Program-made: the position numbers and the translations under genes
Origin: Rhineura floridana
Taxonomy: Eukaryota > Chordata > Lepidosauria > Squamata > Rhineuridae
NCBI RefSeq assembly: GCF_030035675.1
Contig: NC_084482.1
Span: 223,182,943-223,246,942, forward strand
Length of the DNA stretch: 64,000 nucleotides
Reading direction: 5' to 3'
The notes under the pieces: generated by a model
Database searches by the model: none
Seen by the model: only the letters and a program-made list of their open reading frames with translations
What the model was told of the DNA's origin: nothing
In this document: piece by piece, positions 1-10,200 of the stretch
Numbering within the stretch: the stretch's first letter is position 1
How the letters are laid out: the number at the start of each line of letters is the position of its first letter

Positions 1-2614
1 AGAAGTGCTGAATATGGCTGCAGTGTTGACAGCAGGGATGCCTCTGGAGCGGCTAACGGAAAAGAATTATTCCAGCTGGAGAATGTGTATGCAGGCTTTT
101 CTGATAAAAGAAGACCTTTGGGAGGTGATTGATAGAGCCCCACCAGCAGCTCCGCAACTGGCGTGGACGCAGAGAGATGAGAAGGCAAGAGCTTTTATTA
201 TTCTTGCGTTATCTGACTCCCAGTTATTGTATGTAAAGGATCAACCGACAGCAAAAGAAATGTGGGAGACGTTGAACAGGATTCATATTCGCCAGACAGC
301 AAGCAGTAAGATTTATCTGGCAAGGCAATTATATCAAATGAGACTAGTTGAAGGGAGAACTATGTCTGAGCATTTGATGGAGTTTAAAAGACTGTTTGCC
401 GAGTTGGAGGAGTGTGAAGTCATTCACACACAACTACAAAAAGTATATATCATCCTGTCATCTCTAGACGATACTTGGAATCCTCTAGTCACATCTCTGG
501 AAGCTATGAATGACACGGGATTAACAGAGGAATATATTGGAGGGAAACTGATTCAAGAATTTGAGAGACGTCAAGAAAGCAGAGAAAAAGGCAAAACTGA
601 GCAAAGAGAGAGTAAGCAGAAGTTGTTTAAAGACAGAGCAAATGGACTAAAAGCATGTTTCTATTGCAACTCTAAAGATCATCTACTGAGAGACTGTGCA
701 GTCAGGCATAGAGGAAGAAGCTGGCTTCAATCAAGCGTGGTTAATTAGCACTAAAACTCATAAATCAGAGTCAAGAGACTGGATATGTGATTCTGGAGCA
801 TCTCATTGTCTTGTAAAAGATTTAAACACGTTTCATACCTCGAAACCAGTAACAGAGACTGTGATTTTGGCAGATGGATCCAGACGGGATGTTTTGGCAA
901 GAGGGACTGTCAAATTATGTAAGCTTAATACAATTATTACTGATGTTTTGTTTGTACCGGACCTAGATTGTAACATACTGTCAGTTAAGAAACTTAATGA
1001 AATGAATTACACTGTAATATTTGAAAAAGGAAAGTGTAACATTCAGAAGGGAAATAAGGTTTGTTTGCAGGGGTTTCTGAAAGACTCACTCTTCTATGTA
1101 CGATGCAAACACGCAGAGTGTGCTACACTGAAAGCAAATAGAAAGCCACATGAAAAATGTGTGCATGACTGGCACAGAAGGCTAGGGCACGTTAATTGTG
1201 AAACAATAATGAAAACTCCTAAGCATAGTGAGGATATGCAGCTGAGGGAGTGTGGTCATTTTGTTGATTGCGAAGCGTGTGGAAAAGCGAAAACCACTGT
1301 TGCACACATAAGCAAAGAAGCTGAAAGCACTACAGATGCACCATATCAATTAATTCATGTAGACTTGTCAGGACCATTTGAAAGGTCGCATGGGGTGCAA
1401 AGTATTTTATGGTCATTGTAGCTGACTACACATGATATTGTACCGCGTATCTGCTTAAAAGGAAAGACGAAGCAGAGGGGAAACTTCGACAGTTCATTAA
1501 AAAGATGGAAACACAGCATGGTTTAACAATAAAGCGCATAAGGTCTGATCAGGGGGGAGAATTCACAGGCAACACATTGCGGGAATTCTTAGAGAGTAAA
1601 GGCATAGAGCAAAACTTTACTGCCCCATTTTCCCCATTTCAGAATGGGACTGCCGAAAAGAAAAATAGAACTTTGCAGGAATGCTACATGGACACGGACC
1701 ATGCGGGCGAGATGATTAGCCACAAATCAACCACTGGCATAGTTATGATGTGGCACGGGTCAGTGATAGACTGGAGCAGTAAGAAACAGACAGTGGTTGC
1801 CACATCGAGTTCAGAAGCTGAATATGTTGCTCTGTCCTGTGCCTGCAATGAGCTGCAATGGTTCATAATGCTCATGCATGATATAGGCATGGAAATAAAG
1901 CTGCCCATCACTGTTCACGAAGATAATCAGACTTGTATAAAAATGGCCACATCAGAAGCACATACTAAACGAACAAAGCATATTAGTGTGAGGTATTTTC
2001 ACGTGAGGGACAGCGTCAGAAGGGGTTTATCAACCTAACATATTGTGACACAAACAACATGGTTGCTGACATAATGACCAAGCCTTTATGTGAGGACAAG
2101 TTCAGCAAACTGGTGACAAGGCTTGGAGTGGTCTGAATGTAAACAAAGTATTCTGTGATGTACTATGAAATGTAAACTGTAACTGAAAATGTAAGTGAAG
2201 AATGTATTAAGGCATTGCTGAAAATGAATAATGAAATGTATGTAAAATGTGAAATGGAGTTTAACATGTGGATAAATAGTCTTAATGGAAAAAGGTGGGA
2301 ACTGTTGACCCATAGGCATGACTGTCAGTGTGTTTTTCCATAAAGACTATTGTAGTGTAGAGCAGACCATGGGTTAATCTGCTTGCAGAGGCTTGGCAAG
2401 GCTCTCAAGGCCAACACCTGGCGGTGCCAAGGCAACCAGTGTGATAAAGGCTGGTGAGCAAAGCCAGTCTGGTGTGGGGGAAGTTTCTTATGGGGGAAAT
2501 GTCTGTTGGAGAAGCTGGAGTGTTTTGTGTTCTGTGTCTTAAACGAAAGTAAAAGACTCTTAAACCTTTACAATGATCTGTACTTGTCTATCTTCTCTGG
2601 TTCACCGGGTAACA
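1..2614 (+). mobile_element. Ty1/copia LTR retrotransposon fossil (copia-1), left end outside window
   Basis: A Ty1/copia element in plus orientation. Parts seen in order: a gag region from about 14 with a CCHC zinc knuckle (CFYCNSKDHLLRDC) near 655, an aspartic protease motif (CDSGASH) near 787, a GAG-pre-integrase motif (WHRRLGHV) near 1170, an integrase segment to about 1680, an RNase H segment (SSSEAEYVAL) near 1805, and a purine-rich tract directly before a 3' LTR at about 2303-2614. The order protease, integrase, RNase H is diagnostic of the copia clade. The element is broken, with several breaks, and its 5' LTR is not in the window. Copia elements are uncommon in vertebrates but known in fish and reptiles. 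Confidence 0.88.
2303..2614 (+). repeat. 3' LTR of copia-1
   Basis: It begins TGTTGACC just after the purine-rich tract AAAAAGGTGGGA and ends near AACA at 2614. Both ends are inferred from the TG...CA rule and the tract; no partner LTR is in the window for comparison. Confidence 0.6.
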
Positions 2615-3225
2615 CCGGAACTGGACACGCATCAAAAGCACAACAAGAAGGCCTCTGGGTGGGAGGAGCGGCCGCGATGGGGCTGAACAGTCTCTGCCTG
2701 CGGTCTCCATCGCGGCCGCTGTCGGCCAGCGGCAACCAGAGCACCTCATCGTTTTGAATCCACTCGGGATAAGAAGGCCTCTTGGTGGCAGGAGCTTGTT
2801 AGAGGCCGGCTCGTTTGTAGGCCCTCGCTGGGAAGTTGTCATGCCGAGGGGTGAAGGCATGAGGGGTGAAGCGGACGCCCGCTGCTGCTGCCAGGGGGGC
2901 GGCCCAGCAGGGGCGGCAAATCGATGAAGGTGCGCATATCGTGGCAGACGTGGCCCAGGAGGCTGACCTCGCTCGGCCACGTGGCTACGGCCTCCACTCA
3001 CCACCCTCACCTGTACTTCTGTGGGCAGTGGGAGCAGGCAGGGGCTGCTGCTCAGGGGGGGCCTGCAGGGGCGCTGGCTCAAGTCCTCCTCCTGTCTCTC
3101 CATGTGTGAGGGGGACGTTCAAAAGCCGGAGATCAACGTCTTCACACAAAGTATGGCCGGAGGCTGGAGACGGCCCCCTTTTCCCGGAGACTCTGGCAGA
3201 AAACCGGAGATCTGGCAACCCTAAT
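2615..3225. other. GC-rich block of unknown origin
   Basis: This stretch is much richer in G+C and CpG than its neighbours. It contains a perfect 14-bp inverted repeat (2667-2680 and 2707-2720, with a NotI-like GCGGCCGC core) around a 26-nt loop, and a 25-bp near-repeat at 2646-2670 and 2771-2795. Overlapping open frames on both strands match no family I recognise. It ends where homology to the V2R-2 block begins (about 3226). Confidence 0.4.
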
Positions 3226-3260
3226 CCAGGAGCACCCCAGACTACAGACCTGCTGTTTCA
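3226..3260 (-). repeat. L2-like LINE fragment, left part
   Basis: These bases continue directly into 5275 onward once the L1 derivative at 3261-5258 and one TSD copy are removed, and they match 55287-55325 almost base for base. They belong to the L2-like LINE remnant described at 54817-55515. Confidence 0.7.
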
Positions 3261-3850
3261 TTTTTTTTTTTCAATAATTTTTATTCAGATTTTCATAAAA
3301 CATACAAGACAAAATCATAAAACATTCAAAGACAAAAAACAAAATCAAAAATAGTTAAACAAAAAGAAAAAAAGAAAAGAAGAAAAAAAAAAAAACAAAA
3401 ATAAAAAATAAAGAGTAAAATATTGACTTCCCATTTGTCAAAGATCAAATCAGTTATAAGTCTATAATATATAGCAATCCTGTCTCTTAAGTCATATTAT
3501 AAAATCACTTTCCTCCAGTAGTTATCTTACTTAATCATCAAATCTCATAAACATTACTTTATTCTTTCCACAAAAAGTCAAAGAGAGGTTTCAATTCTTT
3601 AAGAAATATATCTATCAATTTTTTTTTCCAGATAAGCATATCGATTAATCCATCTCATTACTAATTATGATAATCTTATTGTCATAACCATAGTCAAAAT
3701 AAACATTTCAATTAATCCATCACATCAGAATCTGTTAGGTTCAGTAATTTCAGTAGCCATTGTTCTATTATCTCTATTAGTTCCATTTTCCATCTTCCAT
3801 CTTCAGTAGTCTTGTTAAGTCCAGTAATTTCAATATCCAATCTTCCATTA

Positions 3851-4501
3851 TCAGTATTCCATAATAATCTTGCTGTCAAAGCCATAGTCATATAATAAGA
3901 GTCTGATGGGAATTACCTCTATCCCAAATATTTTCTTGCCATCCATTCTGAATAAGTTGCTGAAATACTGCTGTAAAATCATATCTCTGTTCTTTTTTTC
4001 AAAATACACTGGGTCATCTCTTAAAAGTTTTTCCATTGTCACATGGCTGCAGTTAATTCCATAGATTTTCTCTATATTGGGCTCCATCACATCATTCCAG
4101 TCCAGAAGATAATCCATGCCATTGATAACTTTATCTCTAGAATCTTCATTAATTTCTTCAGAGATAACATTGAGTTCCAAACAATAGATTTTATTTCTAA
4201 AGTCCATAGACTCCAAATCTTGTTCCTGTTCCACGTTTGTTCCAATCTCCGGGATCTCCTCTCTCACAGGGACCCCTATTCCAGTCTCCAGGGTCTCCTC
4301 TCTCACAGGGACCCCTATTCCAATCTCCGGGGTCTCCTCTCTCACAGGGACCCCTTCCAGGGTCACCTCTCTCACAGGGACCCTTATATCTTTAATCTCC
4401 TGCTTCATTTTACTCAATTCAATTTTCGTTATCTCAATCTCATTCATTATTCTCTGAAACATAGTTATTTCCAGATTCTCAGCCACTTTCTTAATTGCCA
4501 T
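3851..4501 (-). CDS. Truncated L1 ORF1 protein of compact derivative L1-C
   Basis: An open frame of 216 codons, taking the start at [11 protein letters not shown] (a longer start at 4528 only adds hydrophobic upstream residues). The N-terminal 45 residues look like a coiled coil. A linker with four VPVRE-type repeats follows, then an RRM-like region (from [10 protein letters not shown] to IPIRLL). L1 ORF1 proteins normally continue into a C-terminal domain; here the frame runs instead into a short tail, DYGFDSKIIMEY, read out of frame from ORF2-derived sequence. RNA binding and trimerisation are what the family does; retained function here is inference. L1-B carries the same truncated frame, also open. 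Confidence 0.75.
   Translation of the reverse strand: MAIKKVAENLEITMFQRIMNEIEITKIELSKMKQEIKDIRVPVREVTLEGVPVREETPEIGIGVPVREETLETGIGVPVREEIPEIGTNVEQEQDLESMDFRNKIYCLELNVISEEINEDSRDKVINGMDYLLDWNDVMEPNIEKIYGINCSHVTMEKLLRDDPVYFEKKNRDMILQQYFSNLFRMDGKKIFGIEVIPIRLLLYDYGFDSKIIMEY
4255..4385 (-). repeat. 39-bp tandem repeat within L1-C ORF1 linker
   Basis: CTCTCACAGGGACCCC recurs at 4261, 4300, 4339 and 4369, giving spacings of 39, 39 and 30 bp, all multiples of three. It encodes repeated 13-residue units such as GVPVREETPEIGI. L1-B lacks this expansion at the same place. Confidence 0.9.
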
Positions 4502-5274
4502 TTTAAAAGAAAAATATAGGAAAACCACTTCTTATTTCAGCAACAATTGGGTTAATACTCCAAACTTGGTGACATCACAGTATAAACAGAGCAGACAGCC
4601 TTATCTCTCCAATAGTTAAGTAAACAAAATGCAGTTCCCAGGATCGAAGCAATTAATGGCAATCGTCAAGAAACAGATTCGTCAAAATAAAATAGACCAA
4701 AAAGAGAGTAGTCTCAAAACAGTATAATATTTTTCAAAATAAAAATCTGGAATAGAAATCCCTCTTCTGTGTGTATCTTTAGAATGCAAATCCAGGACAG
4801 CTTTTTGCAACAAAAACAGAGATAAGCTATTAATTAGTGCGTAGCAGAGAGAAGTTACGGCTCCCCAGTGAGATGTCAAAAACCGATCAATCTGGCAAAT
4901 CTCTTTTAAACAGCAACAATTTAAGTCAAGTAAAAGAAAAATATAGAAAGAAGGGTGCTTGCCTGTTAGTGCATTCTCTCTTAGAAGATAAGATGAACGT
5001 TCGCTTTAACAGATAGAGCTTGCTGTTGAAAATCCGTCCCACCTTCGTCGGCTGGACCTCGTCCCATAAATTAATGAGATCTGGTCGTCCCAACAAAAAT
5101 AGGCTTTGAGGTTAATCTCTTCGTTTCTCCCTACCCGGGAGAAGTTTAATCAGTCAAAAAAAAAAGAAAAAACTGACTGATATATCTGAATAAGCTTCTT
5201 TTGAGGCAGGAGCCCGTCTCAAAAGCAGGCACAGGCTAAGTCACCCTTCCCGGAAGTCCAGACCTGCTGTTTCA

Positions 5275-5470
5275 GAGGGAGTGCGACCCTCTCCAAAGCA
5301 GGCAACTGACCAGTTATCTGAACTCATGAACCACCAACCCATAGCACCTCCTTGTTGCTGGGATTCAGTTTATTGACCCTCATCTAGCCCACCACCAAGT
5401 GCAGGCAGCGGTCCAGGGCTTGCACTACCTTTCCCGATTCAGATGTTACAGAGAAATAGAGCTGGGCATC
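5275..5470 (-). repeat. L2-like LINE fragment, continuing after the L1-C insertion
   Basis: This matches 55328-55520. The minus-strand translation of the paralogous copy includes LDLVVGWMRANKLSLNPSKM, a pattern typical of the region after the reverse transcriptase active site in L2/CR1-group LINEs. It is a decayed fragment. Confidence 0.65.
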
Positions 5471-6263
5471 CTCAGTTTTTAGGAACTGTACCCATTTCTG
5501 TTAAACCTTCCCAGATGGCTCCTCTAAATCGCATAATTTGGTATCCAGTAATCCTATAATCTTGCAACTATTTCGTTCCCAAGAGGCTTCTATCTGCTGT
5601 ACGTTCTGCTTTTTTGGACACTCTAGAATGGCCACTTTGAATCCCAAAATAGCTGGTTTTGGCTGACGCAAATCAGATTCAACACCTCCAGGAAACTAAA
5701 TGTGTCTCCAGATTTGGTGGGAGGGGGCTTGTAAACTACAAGTAGAACTGCAGTTCACCTCCCTACTTTGAGGGGCAGCATTCAACTTTTTCTATGCCTC
5801 CTGCTATGTTCCATCTATACACATTTGAGCAGAGAAGGGTAAGGTACAGTCGAAAGGAGCAGCAATCATTAAAAGATGATTCTCCCCACACACACACACT
5901 TAGGCTTTCTAATTGATCAGCTTGATTTCTTACCCACACATCACTAGCAGATCCCAGGGTGGATGACAACAGTGTAACAATCAGTTGTTCAAAACAATTA
6001 AAACAGAATACAGTCACAGGAATATGGCAAATTTATGCCACAAACCACTTAGAGGTTTTCTACAATCAAGAGATATATAAATATTGTTAATTAGATAAAC
6101 AAATAAATACAATTGAGAGATTGCCCAATTTATGTGATGATTAAAAAAAAGGTTCTGTGCAGATTTTATCCACTCAGTGCAAGGAATCAGGAAAGTAGCC
6201 AGATATACAGTTTCTCATGTGGAATCATCCCACAAAACTGGAAATTCTAAGAAGGATAATGTT
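5471..6263. other. 3' flank of V2R-1, no gene seen
   Basis: It is nearly identical to 55520-56323 in the V2R-2 block. It holds a short CA run near 5890. It probably includes the 3' UTR of V2R-1, but I could not find a convincing AATAAA close to the stop codon. Confidence 0.5.
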
Positions 6264-7207
6264 TCACATTGCTCTTGATAAATGACACCTCTGAAAAGCT
6301 GTTTCATGAGAAACTTTTGTTGTTAAATGTGTCTTTGTATTCAGATCAGGCCTCAGGAGAATAATGTAGCACTTGGGAATGAAGATGCAGCCCAGAAGCC
6401 CAGCACTGGAGGCCAAGATGGAGAAGACCTGCACGGCTACCATGTATTTCCCCTTCGTGCTCAGATAGGTGGGCACAAAGGAGATCCAAACACTGCAGAA
6501 GACCAACATGCTGAAAGTGATCAGCTTGCCTTCATTGAAGGCCCCAGGCAGCTTCCTGGCTAGGAAAGCCACCGTGAAGCAGATGGCAGCCAGGAAGCCC
6601 ATGTAGCCAAGAGCAACATAAAACATGGTGACAGACCCTTCATTGCATTGCAGGATGATCTCTCCAGGCTGGGAGTGCATGTCAGACTCTGGAAATGGGG
6701 GAGAGATACTCAACCAGATGGTGCATATGATAACTTGGGCACTGGAACAGGAAATAACAATGGAGTTGGCCAGACTCTTACCCAGCCATCTCCTCGCTCT
6801 GTTCCCTGGCTTTGTGGCTAGGAAGGCCAGCACTACAGTGATGGTTTTTGCCAACACAGAAGAGACAGCAACTGAGAAGATGATGCTGAAGGCTGTTTGT
6901 CGGAGAAGACAGGTCACTTTTCTTGGCTGGCCGATGAAGAGGAAGGAGGACAGAAAGGAAAGCAGGAGGGAGACGAGGAGGATGTAGGAGAGGTCCCGGT
7001 TGTTGGCTTTGACTATCGGAGTTTCTTGGAATGCAATGAAAGTACCTAAAACAAAGCCTGTGGTCAAGGACAAGAACAGGATGAGAGAAGCCAGGAGGAT
7101 CCCCAAAGAATCTTCATAGGCCAGGAAGATGATAGTCTTGGGGATACACTGATCTTTGTCCTTGTTTGGATGCTGATCTACTGGACATTTGGTGCACCAC
7201 TCTGCAT
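6264..7207 (-). CDS. V2R-1 exon 6: seven-transmembrane domain
   Basis: It starts after the acceptor TTTTTGCAG with [15 protein letters not shown], the end of NCD3G, and continues through seven hydrophobic segments. It contains class C/V2R marks: QCNEGS in an extracellular loop, [10 protein letters not shown], a basic [18 protein letters not shown] loop-helix, and the C-terminal [17 protein letters not shown]. The frame is open to a TGA at 6264. It differs from V2R-2 exon 6 at about 10 of 314 residues. Confidence 0.95.
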
Positions 7208-10200
7208 CTGCAAAAAGAAGAGTAATATCTGATGTGTATCTATCTGACCAGCTTCCCATTTACAGAAAGAAATGCCGAACCAGTGCTCAGAGGCACATCT
7301 TACCCAATTCTTCCAAGCTACACAGGAAGTGGATTGGACTGTGAAAGACCAACCCAAATTGTGTTTCCATTTCGACAAATTTGTAAGGCAGTACAATATC
7401 TCATAGAGGAGGTCAGGCCTCCTGCTTTTCTGGTGCATTCGCTATAACTGCCCAATTTCCCTGCTTTTTAAAGTTTGATAGAAATAGCTGTGGGCTATAG
7501 GTACGTTCTTAAACCTCAAGGTTTTTAGCCTATTAGTGAATATATATATATCTGTACATAATATTTTTGTAAGCACACTACAAAAGGGAGGGAGACCCAT
7601 GAAGATAAGGAGTGCTGGTGATCCATGAGGGGAGGAGGGAGGGGAGCACTGGTGACCCATGGGAGGAGGGAAGGGGAGTGCTGGTGACCCATAGGGGTAA
7701 AGGAGGGGGAGTGCTGGCAACAGAAGGGGAAGAGGGAGGGGGAGCACTGGTGATCTGTGGGGAGGTGCACTGGCACATGTAGGTGGGGTTGGTGACTGAA
7801 GCGAGCGGGGGCAGAGCCCCTAGTATATCAAATAAAAATCAATAAAATCAATAAAATTTTCACATATGACCAAGGTGATCAGGAATTGGTATTAATAATA
7901 TTATAAGATAGAAAAATCCTGGGGGAACAGGTATGTCTTCAGCTGGTGGTAAAAGCACCCCATAGTTGGTGTTCACATGATCTTAACAGGAAAAGTATTC
8001 CTTATGGTTGGCACAAAGTGTAGGTTCCCCTACTTTGCACAACTTCATGCAACTGGAAGCAAGGCTTCCTCACCTTTTAAAAATGTATGTGTGTTTTAGT
8101 TTTTTAGCAAGAGATGTGTAGATGTAACCAATATATGTGGTATGGCTTAATTTCTAAATAAATGGTATGGAGCCAATTTTGTCTAAAAATCATACTTGGG
8201 CCCTTTCACATGGAAGCTCTTCCCCTGCCCATAGATGTGCAGATAGTTGTTGATTATTATTTTTAGTGAGGAGACAATGCCATTCTGCACATGTGTAATC
8301 ACACACCTTCCTAAATAAATGTTGCACAAGTCTAATTGGGATGAAAACAGAAAGTTTTAAAATTACAAAACTACAATCAATTTGTTCTTGAAAACATAAT
8401 CACATGTTGGAGATCATGAAGCCTCTTGCATGAAGTTCAGCTAACACTTTTATGCATTGGTGCTGTCAGATGCCCAGTTTGGAGGTTTTTCTCCCACTCT
8501 GTGTAGGCTTCCAACTGTCATGGAGAGTGACCAAGGAAGAGTGTATATGCACACAGAAGGAAAATGCAAAGGGGTGTTGAAGTGAGATGCACTTTGCATG
8601 TGAGTTAAAATCACACACCACTGGGCAGTTCTAAATTTTCATTTTAAAAAGCCCTGGATATCCCCTTTCCGCTGGAGTCACCCACCTTCCTGAGTGGAGA
8701 TGGTCCCTTCCCCGCAGGGAACGCAGTCGTAGCAGCAAAGTGGATTTCCTTCCTGAACCACCTTGACAGATCCAGGGCGGCAGCTTTCCACACACCTGGA
8801 GGAAGGCAGGGTCTAAGTATAAAGACAAGGAGCATCAAGGAGCATGTGTTAGTGGTAAATTATCCAGGGAAATGAGACACAGCGCTGGGAAGGACCCAAG
8901 GGAACCTCTAGGTTCTGGTTCATCTTGAAGCTTGGAACTAAGTTTAAGCCTCTCATACTGAAATAACGGTGTTGTCTCTTGAGGTGCATGAAGGATAGCA
9001 CATTATATGGTAATGGGGGACTGGGCCTTCTCTGTTCTGGCACCCCAGGTATAGGATTTCATTTGTCTGTCTTCCTCAAAGCCCACCATGGAATTCTAAG
9101 GAATACAGACACTGTGGCAGGAGTCCACTGCTATGTAATGCCTTTGATGCACAACTGGGTAGCAGAGCTAAGACCTCTGTCTGAGGTCTGGAGGACTTGC
9201 TGAGTTGACAGGCATTCAAACACAGCCACACAGAGAGCACGGTATCTTTATCAGAGCTTAAGGGAAGGGAAATAGAATGAAATGAGAGTGATTATTTCTC
9301 CCACCTGGTTGAGCCATTTAGGCCACACAATGGCATCCTGGTTGATGGTGAAGTGTAGGTCTGGGGATCCCTCTTTGTACAGATTCCCAAACTTCACCTT
9401 AAGGACAGACTTATTGGGAAACACCACCCAGTTCACAATGTCCAAGTCGGCTGCCAGTTCTCCACTGTCATCCAAATACACTCTGTCCATGGAGGAATTG
9501 TAAAACTGGGGGCTTCTCAAGAAAGGATGGAGCTAGGATGGCAGAGAAAAGAGCAGCATTTAGAACACGTGAAACCACATTGGATAACCACTTCTGCCCG
9601 TTTTATGTTTGGATCTCCTCTGACTCAGGGCTGGTTGCAGACTCAAGTACTGTGTGTCTTTTTAAAATGATTGGAAGGGAACTGGTTCCATTCCTGAATG
9701 CCCTCTGTTTGTTTAAGTGGTTTGGAAAGATGTATAAATATCTTCAGAAGAATTTGCAAGCTGGGCTTGGTGTTTCAGGCAGAAAACCAGGACATTCTCT
9801 TCACATAGTGTGTTTTGGGCACCTTTAAAGAGTAGCAAATTTGAAGCCATGAGCAGTGTAATCCTAAACATGCCTACTCAGAAGTAAGCTCCATTAAGTC
9901 TGGAAGAGGAAAGGAGATCCATAGTGTAGACAGGGAGGTGCCAAAGTCACACCTCGATCAGGAGTACGGTTTGGCTTCATTTTCTGCTTCCAGTCCACAA
10001 ACATGTCATCACACTGGAATGCATTTCCAAACCATCTTTGGGTTTTTTCCCCTGAACGTTTCACCTGCGTTGGATAGCAAGTGGAGCCCAACCCAAGTAG
10101 TAACAAGGTGGAAAAGGCATGTAGAGACTTAATGCTATAGAGACTAACAGGGAAGCCTAGAGAGGCTTGCCTTAATGTGGGCACGACAAGCTTCTCTAGG

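Larger units (their letters stand above)
3245..5274 (-). mobile_element. Compact L1 derivative (L1-C), both ends present, flanked by 16-bp TSDs
   Basis: The element proper is 3261-5258 (1998 bp), minus strand. The 16-bp TSD CAGACCTGCTGTTTCA sits at 3245-3260 and 5259-5274. A poly-T at 3261 is its reversed A tail. Reading on the minus strand there is a 5' UTR starting TTCCGGGAAGGGTGACTT, an ORF1-type frame (3851-4501), then without any ORF2 endonuclease or reverse transcriptase a segment resembling the extreme 3' end of L1 ORF2, and a 3' UTR with A tail. The same junction occurs in L1-B. The insertion is absent from the V2R-2 block, so it came after the duplication. Confidence 0.9.

Noticed and set aside
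2588-3103. 171-codon minus-strand frame in the GC-rich block
   Set aside because: It overlaps other frames on both strands, as expected in GC-rich DNA with few stops, begins inside the copia-1 LTR, and shows no recognisable domain.
4043-4519. 158-codon plus-strand frame in L1-C
   Set aside because: It is the antisense shadow of the truncated ORF1; its SHRDPYS repeats are the reverse reading of the 39-bp units.
5885-5905. CA dinucleotide run near V2R-1
   Set aside because: Short microsatellite, also present in V2R-2 with a slightly different length; no regulatory role can be argued.
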